Below are positions 1 through 5,530 of a DNA stretch of 6,748 nucleotides, in pieces. A program made the translations under genes and the position numbers. Numbering within the stretch: the stretch's first letter is position 1; every line of letters starts with the position of its first letter. Source of the DNA: Patescibacteria group bacterium (GTDB lineage Bacteria > Patescibacteria > Microgenomatia > Levybacterales > UBA12049); NCBI GenBank assembly GCA_023381035.1, contig JAMCTK010000038.1, positions 1 through 6,748 of the forward strand, written 5' to 3'. The notes beneath the pieces are model-generated. The model was not told where the DNA came from, did no database searches, and saw only the letters and a program-made list of their open reading frames with translations.

Positions 1-11
1 TTAACTGCCTC

Positions 12-40
12 TTTAAAAACATATTTTTAGATGTTAAACT
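12..40 (+). promoter_or_regulatory. candidate dcd promoter
   Basis: A -35-like TTTAAA (12-17) is followed by a 17-nt spacer and a -10-like TAAACT (35-40) with an extended -10 TG at 32-33. The predicted start of transcription is near 47, leaving about 9 nt of leader before the dcd ATG. Each hexamer matches consensus at only 4 of 6 positions, so this is weaker than the other promoters in the window. Confidence 0.4.
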
Positions 41-55
41 TACCAAAGATTAATT

Positions 56-625
56 ATGGTTTTGTCTGACAAAGATTTAAAAATATCCTTAAAAAAAGGA
101 CGTATAAAAATAAAACCTGCCCTAAACTTAAAAACTCAACTTGGTTCTTGCTCTATTGATCTTCGCCTCGGGAATATATTCAGGGTTTTTGAACACAGCC
201 GCCATCCATATATAGACCCGTTTAAAAAAAGCATCTCAGATGAAGTTACAAGAGAAATACGTATAAAAGATAAAGAGCCTTTTATAATTCAGCCCGGAGA
301 CTTTGTTTTGGCAACAACTGTTGAATACATAGAAGTTCCTGATGATTTAACCGGAAGACTGGAAGGCCGCTCAAGCATAGGAAGACTTGGAGTTGTAATC
401 CATTCAACAGCTGCAAATATAGAATGCGGTTTTAGGGGGCATATAACACTGGAGCTTGCAAATATGGGAAAAATGCCTGTTGCTCTTTATCCCGATATGA
501 GAATCTGTTCCATATCTTTTGAACAACTTTCTACTCCGGCAGAAGTACCATATTACATGAAAAAAAGTGCAAAATATGTAGGGCAAAAAGGTCCGGGAGA
601 GTCAAAAATTGCAAAAGAGAAATAA
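56..625 (+). CDS. dcd: dCTP deaminase
   Basis: This 189-aa protein belongs to the dCTP deaminase/dUTPase superfamily, which deaminates dCTP to dUTP (some members go directly to dUMP), feeding dUMP to thymidylate synthase. The N-terminal signature GSCSIDLRLG is at residues 30-39. The active-site block GRSSIGRLG starts at 104, giving S106 and R110 as counterparts of E. coli S111 and R115. The catalytic Glu is E133 in TLELAN (E. coli E138). The HSTA...GFRGHITLELAN stretch and the C-terminal KYVGQKGP resemble the actinobacterial and archaeal branch, which includes bifunctional dUMP-forming enzymes. However, the Asp usual after the HSTAG/TAH motif is Glu here (E123), and a separate dut lies downstream, so a deaminase-only role seems likelier. 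The length is normal. No Shine-Dalgarno precedes the ATG. The gene converges on the acyltransferase, with 4 nt between stop codons. Confidence 0.93.
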   Translation: MVLSDKDLKISLKKGRIKIKPALNLKTQLGSCSIDLRLGNIFRVFEHSRHPYIDPFKKSISDEVTREIRIKDKEPFIIQPGDFVLATTVEYIEVPDDLTGRLEGRSSIGRLGVVIHSTAANIECGFRGHITLELANMGKMPVALYPDMRICSISFEQLSTPAEVPYYMKKSAKYVGQKGPGESKIAKEK

Positions 626-629
626 TCTT

Positions 630-1530
630 TTAAGCGGCATAAATCCCTTGTTCTCCGATGGGTAACATCGACGCTATTCTAAACGCAAAAAACTGGTCCA
701 ATCTTCTAGACCCTTCTGTAGTTCGGTCTTTTATAGTGTCAGAAATTGCTCTATCAATAGATTTTATGGGTTCACCCAACCCTTATTTTTATATCGCTTG
801 AAATACCCGGAAGTAATGCTCCAAAAGCTTTTAAGTTGGGCGAGTTTTTATTCTGATTAAAAATATCAGGTCCTCCCGTGATTGCAACAGGTACGAAAAC
901 AATATCTTTATTTCTGCTTTGGGCAATTGAAATCACATTCATAATAGAGCCCTCCTTAAAAGCCTGCATTCCGTGAATTTTTCCGTCGTCCTTTCTTCTT
1001 CCTGCCTGAACAGTGCCTTCGGGGAAAATTACAATTCCCTCATAGCCTTGGTCTATTCGCATCAGCATATTCATAATAAATTCGTCTTTGTTTGGAGGAA
1101 GACCGTATTTTCTAACGTCCTTTGGTCTTGTTAGATTTACGGGAAACAAGCCGTTTCTTTCGATTATCGGCCTTGTGGTTTCATATAAAACTCTTAATCT
1201 TACCTCCTGGTCTCCGGTTGCAAGCGAGGTTGCAACAGGCAATAAAAAACCTTTCGTTTTTTGTTCATCGGGAAGAATTTCATTTGCCTGCCTAACAAGG
1301 GTTTTTGTAAGAACTGATATTGTAACACCGTCTATATGTGCCTGGTGGTTACTTATTACAATAGGAAAACATCCTGTACGCATTGCAGTTCTGTATTCTT
1401 GGAGAAAATCCTGCGGGTAAATTACGTCTGTTTTGGAAATAAGTCTTTCTATTGCGGCAGTTCTTAATTGGGAATCCATTCTGTCTACAATATGGTTAAG
1501 TATTCCTGCGTGTCTTCTTTCTGTTTCCAT
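630..1530 (-). CDS. PlsC-type 1-acyl-glycerol-3-phosphate acyltransferase, frame broken near 774
   Basis: PlsC/LPLAT-family acyltransferases move an acyl chain onto (lyso)glycerolipid phosphate at the inner membrane face. Numbering from a TTG at 1542, the catalytic HX4D is NHQAHID (H66, D71), the substrate motif FPEGT is at 173-177, and the late motif VPVAI is at 217-221. The uninterrupted frame stops at TGA 774-772, right after ...IKIRVG. Skipping one base there (GGG-T-GAA) gives EPIKSIDRAISDTIKD and continues for 47 residues to a TAA at 632-630. This restores the family-typical VGEPI motif, so the gene almost certainly spans 630-1530, about 299 aa. One surplus base in GTTGGGTGAACCC explains it: a sequencing error, a real mutation or programmed +1 shifting. 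I prefer the ATG at 1530 over the TTG at 1542, because the predicted transcript starts near 1537. No hydrophobic anchor is evident. Confidence 0.85.
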
Positions 1531-1543
1531 ATAATGAGGCAAT

Positions 1544-1572
1544 ATTTTACCATAAAACCTTAAAATAAGTAA
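1544..1572 (-). promoter_or_regulatory. promoter for the acyltransferase gene
   Basis: On the minus strand there is an extended -10, TGG-TAAAAT (TG at 1552-1551, hexamer 1549-1544), with a weak -35 TTACTT (1572-1567) at 17-nt spacing. Transcription is predicted to start near 1537, about 7 nt before the ATG at 1530 and downstream of the alternative TTG at 1542. It lies back to back with the tmk promoter. Confidence 0.5.
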
Positions 1573-1581
1573 TTTATCTGC

Positions 1582-1609
1582 TTGAAAATAATTTTGTGTA
1601 TGCTATATT
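1582..1609 (+). promoter_or_regulatory. promoter of the tmk-dut-nudix-thyA operon
   Basis: A -35 TTGAAA (1582-1587), a 16-nt spacer and a -10 TATATT (1604-1609) are joined by an extended -10 TG at 1601-1602. The expected transcription start is about 1616, within 2 nt of the tmk ATG at 1618, implying a leaderless mRNA. The in-frame TTG at 1582 is the -35 box itself and so cannot be a translated start of this transcript. Confidence 0.7.
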
Positions 1610-1617
1610 GCTTAGAG

Positions 1618-2307
1618 ATGAAATATAAGGTATCTTTCAGCCTGGATTTTAAAAGAAATAAATATAAAGGAAAATTTATTGCAATAGAAGGAATTGACGG
1701 AAGCGGAAAAACAATACAATCAAAAATGGTTGTTGAGCAGCTGAAGAAAAAAGGATACAAAGCGGTTTTAACAAAAGAACCAACAGACGGAGTAATTGGG
1801 AAGTTTATAAAGAATGATGTTTTATCGGGTAAAGCAAAAATACCTCCTGTTGCAATACAGTATTTATTTTCTGCAGATAGGGCTGTTCATCAGGAAGAAA
1901 TAGAAAACTATCTAAAAAAGGGTTTTATTGTGGTAACAGACAGGTATTTTTGGTCCGCAGTTTGCTATGGGATTTCCGATATTCCAAGACCATTAAATTA
2001 TTATCTTACTTCCATGTCAATTCTTTCTATGTACAATCAATTTTTAAATACAGACACAACATTTTTCTTGGATATTTCCATAAAAACAGCCTTAAAACGA
2101 ATAGGAAAAAGCAGCAAGCATAATGAAATTTACGATAATGAAGAAAAGCTTAAAAAAATAAAAAAAGCTTATGATTTCCTTAAAAAAAGGTTTGCAAAAG
2201 AGTTTGTTGTAGTTAACGCAGAAAAAAGCGTTGAGGGAGTAACCCAGGATTTGGTAAAAAGAATAGAAACGAAAGTCAAAAGTCAAAAGTCAAAAGTCAA
2301 AATTTAG
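1618..2307 (+). CDS. tmk: thymidylate kinase (dTMP kinase)
   Basis: The product phosphorylates dTMP to dTDP with ATP in the cytoplasm. From the ATG at 1618 it is 229 aa. The P-loop GIDGSGKT is at residues 25-32, the dTMP-binding TKEPTDG at 52-58, the ADR motif around 87-89, the family signature DRY at 108-110, and strand LDIS at 151-154. A charged, flexible LID region follows (about 160-190). The ATG at 1618 is chosen over an upstream TTG at 1582 because the latter lies in the promoter and the family core begins shortly before the P-loop. The C-terminal tail KVKSQKSKVKI is encoded by four heptanucleotide repeats and is unlikely to belong to the enzyme fold. The gene heads a tight operon, with 1 nt separating it from dut. 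No Shine-Dalgarno is seen, consistent with a leaderless start. Confidence 0.93.
   Translation: MKYKVSFSLDFKRNKYKGKFIAIEGIDGSGKTIQSKMVVEQLKKKGYKAVLTKEPTDGVIGKFIKNDVLSGKAKIPPVAIQYLFSADRAVHQEEIENYLKKGFIVVTDRYFWSAVCYGISDIPRPLNYYLTSMSILSMYNQFLNTDTTFFLDISIKTALKRIGKSSKHNEIYDNEEKLKKIKKAYDFLKKRFAKEFVVVNAEKSVEGVTQDLVKRIETKVKSQKSKVKI
2272..2299 (+). repeat. four tandem AAAGTCA heptamers in the tmk 3' end
   Basis: Four perfect copies of AAAGTCA occupy 2272-2278, 2279-2285, 2286-2292 and 2293-2299, followed by AAATTTAG. Because 7 is not a multiple of 3, each unit gained or lost changes the reading frame. Translating by hand, four units end at TAG 1 nt before dut, five would end at a TGA overlapping the dut ATG, and three would join tmk in frame to dut. 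Confidence 0.95.
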
Positions 2308-2308
2308 T

Positions 2309-2743
2309 ATGAAAGTTAAAATAAAAAGAATTGATAAGTTTTTAGAAATACCGCAATACAAAACAAAAGGAGCTGTTGGTTTTGATTTATTGGCACGTGT
2401 TGAAACTGAAGTTATGCCTTTTGAAGTGAAGCTAATTCCACTTAATTTGGTTGTAAAAGTTCCAAAAGGATATGGGTTGTTTTTATTCTCCAGAAGTTCA
2501 ACACCTTCAAAAAAGGGATTAATAGTTGCAAATTCAGTCGGAGTAATTGATCAAGACTATAACGGCGAAGAAGACGAATTAAAACTCTCAGTATTAAATG
2601 TTACAAAGAAAAAAGTTGTTGTAGAAAAAGGGGAAAGAATTTGCCAGGGGATATTTTTAAAGCTGGCAGTGGGTAAGTTTTCGGAAAGTGCAAAAATGGG
2701 AAAGAAATCACGCGGAGGATTCGGAACTACTGGACATAAATAA
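2309..2743 (+). CDS. dut: dUTP diphosphatase (trimeric dUTPase)
   Basis: The product hydrolyses dUTP to dUMP and PPi, keeping uracil out of DNA and supplying ThyA. At 144 aa it has the normal length for the homotrimeric family, and all five motifs are present. Motif I is AVGFDLLA (22-29), motif II FSRSSTPSKKGL (60-71), motif III NSVGVIDQDYNGE (75-87) with catalytic-base candidate D81 and uracil-contacting Y84, motif IV KGERICQGIF (107-116), and motif V KSRGGFGTTG (133-142). Motif II reads RSSTPSKKG rather than the common RSGLA, and motif III carries extra acidic residues (EEDE). I recall such variants in some bacterial dUTPases, so they do not suggest loss of activity. No Shine-Dalgarno is visible, and translation may be coupled to tmk, whose stop is 1 nt upstream. 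Confidence 0.95.
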   Translation: MKVKIKRIDKFLEIPQYKTKGAVGFDLLARVETEVMPFEVKLIPLNLVVKVPKGYGLFLFSRSSTPSKKGLIVANSVGVIDQDYNGEEDELKLSVLNVTKKKVVVEKGERICQGIFLKLAVGKFSESAKMGKKSRGGFGTTGHK

Positions 2744-2745
2744 TA

Positions 2746-3159
2746 ATGGCAAATGCTAAAAAATTCCATATTGGAATAAAAGCAGTAATCGAAAATAACA
2801 GGAAGATTTTGGTTTTGGAAGATCCAAGATTTCATGGGTACGATTTGCCGGGCGGGAAAATAGACGAAGGCGAAAATATCGAGGCGGCGTTAGTAAGGGA
2901 ATTGAAAGAAGAATTGGGTTTGAAGAAATTCAAAATAGGTGAACTGTTGTATGTTTTTGAACGTCCGGATTATCTTAAGCAAGGGGTTTACTTGATGTTA
3001 ATTTTCTTTAAAGTTAAGGCAAAAATTTCTAAAATTGTATTAGACAACGAACACACAGGGTTTAAATGGGTATCTAATAAATATTTTAAAACAATAGTCA
3101 AAGACGGATTAATTCGAAATGAGGGAGTAAAAACAGCAATACAGAAGGCATTAAAATGA
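2746..3159 (+). CDS. NUDIX hydrolase
   Basis: NUDIX enzymes cleave nucleoside diphosphates linked to another moiety using Mg2+. This 137-aa protein has a perfect Nudix box (GX5EX7REUXEEXGU): G37, E43, R51-E52, E55-E56, G58. It is preceded by WDLPGG-like YDLPGG (32-37). The substrate cannot be read from sequence. Position between dut and thyA suggests either sanitising or dephosphorylating pyrimidine (d)NTPs, or dihydroneopterin triphosphate pyrophosphatase activity for folate supply; both are inferences from context. It starts 2 nt after the dut stop, lacks a Shine-Dalgarno and overlaps thyA by 4 nt (ATGA), so translational coupling is likely on both sides. Assignment to the family is secure, the specific reaction is not. 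Confidence 0.92.
   Translation: MANAKKFHIGIKAVIENNRKILVLEDPRFHGYDLPGGKIDEGENIEAALVRELKEELGLKKFKIGELLYVFERPDYLKQGVYLMLIFFKVKAKISKIVLDNEHTGFKWVSNKYFKTIVKDGLIRNEGVKTAIQKALK
3143..3148 (+). promoter_or_regulatory. Shine-Dalgarno site of thyA
   Basis: AGAAGG lies 7 nt before the thyA ATG, inside the end of the NUDIX gene. It is the one clear Shine-Dalgarno sequence in the window, and it precedes an internal operon gene rather than a transcript's first gene. Confidence 0.6.
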
Positions 3160-4067
3160 AAAAACTCGGAGCAGAAGAGCAATATTTAGAACTTCTTAAA
3201 GATATCCTGAAAAACGGCAAATACAAAGATGACAGAACAAAAACAGGCACAAAATCTTTGTTCGGAAGGCAACTTCGATACGATTTAAGCGAGGGTTTTC
3301 CTCTTTTAACCACGAAAAAAATGTTTCTAAAAGGAATTATTTATGAACTTTTATGGTTTTTAAGAGGGGAATCAAACATTAAATACTTGGTAGATAACGG
3401 AGTACATATTTGGGATGAGTGGCCATATAAATATTACAAACAAAAACAAAAGGGTAAAAAAGTATTAACTCAAGAAGAGTATGTTGAAAAGGTAAAAAAT
3501 GACAAACCATTTGCAAAAAAATGGGCCGATTTGGGGCCTGTGTATGGTGTTCAGTGGAGGCATTGGAAAAGAAAGGGGGGAGAAGTAGATCAAATAAAGC
3601 AGTTGATTGAAGATATTAAAACGACCCCATACTCAAGAAGGCTTATTGTTACAGCCTGGAATCCAGGTGAATTAGACGAAATAGTGGAAAGGGAGGGTCT
3701 TCCTCCGTGCCACACGCTTTTCCAGTTTTATGTAAATGACGGAAAACTTTCGGTCCAGCTTTACCAACGAAGCGCAGATTCTTTTTTAGGTGTTCCTTTT
3801 AACATTGCTTCATATGCTCTTCTTCTAATGATGATAGCCCGGGTTACCGGACTTAAGCCGGGGGAATTTGTCCATACTTTCGGTGATGTCCATATTTATT
3901 CAAACCATATAAAGCAGGTAAAAGAGCAGCTAAAAAGAAAACCAAAAAAACTTCCTAAAATAAAGATAAATCCAAAAGTTAAAGATATAGGAAAGTTTAA
4001 ATTTGAAGATTTTGAACTCGTTGGATATGATTCTCACCCTCCCATAAAAGCCCCTGTTGCTGTCTAA
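3156..4067 (+). CDS. thyA: thymidylate synthase
   Basis: ThyA converts dUMP to dTMP, using 5,10-methylene-THF as carbon donor and reductant and releasing DHF. The protein is 303 aa. The catalytic cysteine is C185 in [12 protein letters not shown]. Phosphate-binding arginines are R27 (DDRTKTGT), R161-R162 (PYSRRLIV) and R205 in [13 protein letters not shown], with N216 contacting the pyrimidine. H246 and Y248 (DVHIYSNH) and the C-terminal KAPVAV are also conserved. Compared with the roughly 264-aa E. coli enzyme it has an insertion of about 35-40 residues after HIWDEW (about 90-125), like the longer Lactobacillus casei type. It ends the tmk operon and overlaps the NUDIX gene by 4 nt. folA, two genes on, regenerates its folate cofactor. 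No convincing terminator follows it. Confidence 0.97.
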   Translation: MKKLGAEEQYLELLKDILKNGKYKDDRTKTGTKSLFGRQLRYDLSEGFPLLTTKKMFLKGIIYELLWFLRGESNIKYLVDNGVHIWDEWPYKYYKQKQKGKKVLTQEEYVEKVKNDKPFAKKWADLGPVYGVQWRHWKRKGGEVDQIKQLIEDIKTTPYSRRLIVTAWNPGELDEIVEREGLPPCHTLFQFYVNDGKLSVQLYQRSADSFLGVPFNIASYALLLMMIARVTGLKPGEFVHTFGDVHIYSNHIKQVKEQLKRKPKKLPKIKINPKVKDIGKFKFEDFELVGYDSHPPIKAPVAV

Positions 4068-4087
4068 TTCCAGAATCTAATTCCAGA
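4063..4087 (+). repeat. 13-bp direct repeat after thyA
   Basis: TCTAATTCCAGA occurs at 4063-4074 and again at 4076-4087 with a period of 13; the first copy contains the thyA stop codon. It forms no obvious hairpin and is probably a local slippage duplication. Confidence 0.7.
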
Positions 4088-4131
4088 GTCGGTTCTAAAG
4101 CCCAATTCTAATTTGTAACTATTAACACTAT

Positions 4132-4161
4132 TTGTTTTAGCGTATTGACACACTAAAACAA
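4132..4161. promoter_or_regulatory. inverted-repeat operator over the regulator's promoter (site 1)
   Basis: The arms TTGTTTTAGCGT (4132-4143) and ACACTAAAACAA (4150-4161) are inverted repeats with one mismatch around a 6-nt spacer. The 20-bp core at 4137-4156 matches the perfect palindrome of site 2 at 17 of 20 positions. It covers the -35 box TTGACA of the downstream TrpR-like gene, an ideal place for a repressor. That the TrpR-like protein itself binds here is an inference. Confidence 0.75.
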
Positions 4162-4173
4162 AATGACTATGAT
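4145..4173 (+). promoter_or_regulatory. near-consensus promoter of the TrpR-like gene
   Basis: A perfect -35 TTGACA (4145-4150), an optimal 17-nt spacer and a -10 TATGAT (4168-4173, one mismatch to TATAAT). The predicted start near 4180 leaves only about 5 nt before the ATG at 4185, with no room for a Shine-Dalgarno. The -35 is embedded in an inverted repeat. Confidence 0.8.
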
Positions 4174-4184
4174 AATTACGGAAT

Positions 4185-4574
4185 ATGGCTAAGCCGCGAA
4201 CAGAAGTTGAAGATAAGGAATATTATAAAGAAATTCATTTCCTCTATGAAATAATTAACAGCTTGAAGAATGTGCAGGAAATAAAATTATTTATAAAAGA
4301 TATTCTCACAAAATCGGAATTAAGAATGTTAAAAAGAAGATGGCACATTGCTAATCTGCTTATGCAGGGCCAGGATATAAGGACAACAGCCTATAAATCT
4401 AAAACCAGCACAGCTACAGTAATAAAAATTAAGCAAATCCTGGAGGAGGGAAAAGGAGGACTGAAGCTAGCCATAGATAGAAGTAAAAAATACGAAAAGA
4501 AAGAAAAAGAAGATTATTTAAAGTCTAAGCGGCCGGTTACCGGCTCCAATTTCGTTAAGGGATGGTTTAAATAA
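4185..4574 (+). CDS. TrpR-like YerC/YecD-family transcriptional regulator
   Basis: This is a 129-aa DNA-binding protein of the TrpR-related YerC/YecD family. The core KDILTKSELRMLKRRWHIANLLMQGQ (about 38-63) matches the family's conserved pre-helix region, with the RRW..A..L pattern. The helix-turn-helix follows at about 64-87 (DIRTTAYKSKTSTATVIKIK), containing the family's STATV/I recognition-helix signature. The rest, about 95-129, is a lysine-rich tail (KKYEKKEKED) longer than in the roughly 95-105-aa relatives I know. Whether it binds tryptophan or another ligand cannot be told. It has its own strong promoter overlapped by a palindrome, and a second copy of that element begins 3 nt after its stop codon, upstream of folA. 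Autorepression plus folA control is a reasonable inference. Confidence 0.88.
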   Translation: MAKPRTEVEDKEYYKEIHFLYEIINSLKNVQEIKLFIKDILTKSELRMLKRRWHIANLLMQGQDIRTTAYKSKTSTATVIKIKQILEEGKGGLKLAIDRSKKYEKKEKEDYLKSKRPVTGSNFVKGWFK

Positions 4575-4577
4575 CTA

Positions 4578-4607
4578 TTTAGCGTATTAATACGCTAATA
4601 CAAATTG
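4578..4607. promoter_or_regulatory. second operator copy between the TrpR-like gene and folA (site 2)
   Basis: The core TTAGCGTATTAATACGCTAA (4579-4598) is a perfect 20-bp palindrome. Aligned with 4136-4165, the 30-bp element is identical at 25 positions, including bases outside the palindrome (CTAAnACAAAnTG), which points to duplication or shared selection. The hexamer aligned with the site 1 -35 is TTAATA, and no good -10 lies at the matching distance, so this copy does not obviously carry its own promoter. As RNA it could form an 8-bp stem with a TTAA loop, but no T-run follows, so a terminator is unlikely. Confidence 0.75.
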
Positions 4608-4634
4608 CGAATTGTTGGTTTATTTATATATATA
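4605..4634 (+). promoter_or_regulatory. possible folA promoter
   Basis: TTGCGA (4605-4610) precedes TATATA at 4627-4632 (16-nt spacing) or 4629-4634 (18-nt). This would give a leader of about 45 nt, starting just downstream of operator site 2. A competing TTTAAT (4668-4673) would put the start about 5 nt before the ATG but lacks a -35. The region is so AT-rich that chance matches are expected. Confidence 0.3.
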
Positions 4635-4638
4635 AATA
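4621..4638. repeat. AT-only palindrome upstream of folA
   Basis: An 18-bp perfect palindrome, TATTTATATATATAAATA, made only of A and T. It may be part of the folA promoter or simply low-complexity sequence; there is no homologue at the other operator. Confidence 0.5.
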
Positions 4639-4684
4639 TAAAGATAAGGATAAATAAAATTAGTAACTTTAATAATTATTTATT

Positions 4685-5176
4685 ATGAAAATATCGATTA
4701 TTGCCGCAATTGATGAAAAACGGGGGATTGGAAAAAACGGTCAATTACCATGGCATCTTCCTGAAGACCTCAAGCGTTTTAAAGAAATAACTTCCGGACA
4801 TACCGTTATAATGGGCAGAAAAACTTTTGAATCAATCGGCCGCGTTTTACCTAATCGGACCAATATAATTATTACAAGGGACAAGGATTTTAACCCTCAC
4901 AAATTTTACTCGAGTGAAAAATGTGAGGTATTGATGGCTAGTTCTTTGGATGAAGCCCTTGAGAGGGCCCAAGGCGATGAAGTTTTTATAATCGGCGGGG
5001 GGCAGGTTTACGCACAGGCAATTTTAAAAGCGGATAAATTATATTTAACACAGGTAGAAGGAGATTTTAACTGCGATACTTTTTTCCCTGATTATTCAAG
5101 TTTTACAAATGAAAATTTTATTGGGGCAGGGGAGGAAAACGGAATAAGATATAAGTTTTTAGAACTTGAAAGATAG
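4685..5176 (+). CDS. folA: dihydrofolate reductase
   Basis: FolA reduces DHF to THF with NADPH, closing the cycle that thymidylate synthase opens. The protein is 163 aa, the usual bacterial length. N-terminal GIGKNGQLPWHLPEDLKRFKEIT (14-36) holds W23 and the catalytic acid D28 (E. coli D27). VIMGRKTFESIGRVLP (41-56) is the NADPH-binding stretch, and R58 in PNRTNIIITR corresponds to the folate-glutamate-binding R57. FIIGGGQVYAQAI (101-113) is the second cofactor-binding segment, and CDTFFPDY (130-137) matches the conserved ...DTxFPxY. The ATG is the only sensible start. No Shine-Dalgarno is placed for it, since AAGGA at 4646-4650 is about 35 nt away. The gap to the TrpR-like gene contains operator site 2. 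The last codons contain the -35 box of the next gene's promoter. Confidence 0.96.
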   Translation: MKISIIAAIDEKRGIGKNGQLPWHLPEDLKRFKEITSGHTVIMGRKTFESIGRVLPNRTNIIITRDKDFNPHKFYSSEKCEVLMASSLDEALERAQGDEVFIIGGGQVYAQAILKADKLYLTQVEGDFNCDTFFPDYSSFTNENFIGAGEENGIRYKFLELER

Positions 5177-5194
5177 AAAACTCCAATATATAAT
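5166..5194 (+). promoter_or_regulatory. consensus promoter giving a leaderless GTG start
   Basis: TTGAAA (5166-5171), exactly 17 nt of spacer, then a perfect TATAAT (5189-5194). The predicted +1 is 5201, the G of the GTG start codon of the next gene. The -35 lies inside the last folA codons, so this gene probably has its own transcript. Confidence 0.75.
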
Positions 5195-5200
5195 CCTTCC

Positions 5201-5530
5201 GTGATAGAAAGAGAACAGCAAGCAGAAAGAAAACCTGTTTTAAGAAAAGATTTTGGGCCTTCTAAATTTGGAGAAATAGCATATCAAACGATTTTAGCAG
5301 GCGCTCGCTGTGAGACTTTCATTGAGGAGATTAAAGATCAGTGTGAAGAAATATCAGATAGAACAGTAGATTTTGATGTTTTGGGAAATGCAGAATTTCG
5401 GACTGCTTGCAGCGATGAGCACGAAAAATTAATTAAACTTAGAATCAGAAGAGAAGCAGAAGACAAGGGAAGTGAAATTATTCCGGATTTTTCAAATAAT
5501 GGATGGGGAAGAGCATTAGCCAATAGTTAA
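5201..5530 (+). CDS. hypothetical 109-aa protein, unrecognised
   Basis: I do not recognise this protein. It is soluble-looking and strongly charged, with no signal peptide or membrane segment. It has three cysteines (C37, C48, C70) but no CXXC metal motif. Residues about 23-56 and 72-88 look helical. The tail PDFSNNGWGRALANS is glycine- and asparagine-rich. Reality as a gene is supported by a consensus promoter whose predicted +1 falls on the GTG codon, by filling the space between folA and the convergent kinase, and by its stop sharing TTAA (5527-5530) with that gene's stop. An ATG start is not available at the N-terminus. Function unknown; cotranscription with folA is possible but not required. 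Confidence 0.72.
   Translation: MIEREQQAERKPVLRKDFGPSKFGEIAYQTILAGARCETFIEEIKDQCEEISDRTVDFDVLGNAEFRTACSDEHEKLIKLRIRREAEDKGSEIIPDFSNNGWGRALANS

Noticed and set aside
1..22. Minus-strand frame starting ATG at 22 and running off the left edge, possibly a gene divergent from dcd
   Set aside because: Only seven codons are visible. No convincing promoter hexamer pair or protein similarity can be judged from so little.
1088..1420. 110-aa plus-strand frame inside the acyltransferase
   Set aside because: It is antisense to a gene with clear HX4D and FPEGT motifs and has no promoter or start signal of its own. Other antisense frames were dropped for the same reason.
1593..1602. Half-site TTTGTGTATG resembling one arm of the operator, near the tmk promoter
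   Set aside because: Seven of ten bases match, but the opposite arm is absent. In AT-rich DNA this is likely chance.
1582..1617. TTG at 1582 as a longer tmk start
   Set aside because: It coincides with the -35 box of a strong promoter whose predicted start is about 1616. The extra 12 residues look unlike the family.
4579..4598. Perfect palindrome after the TrpR-like gene as a transcription terminator
   Set aside because: No T-run follows, and a near-copy sits over a promoter -35, which fits an operator better.
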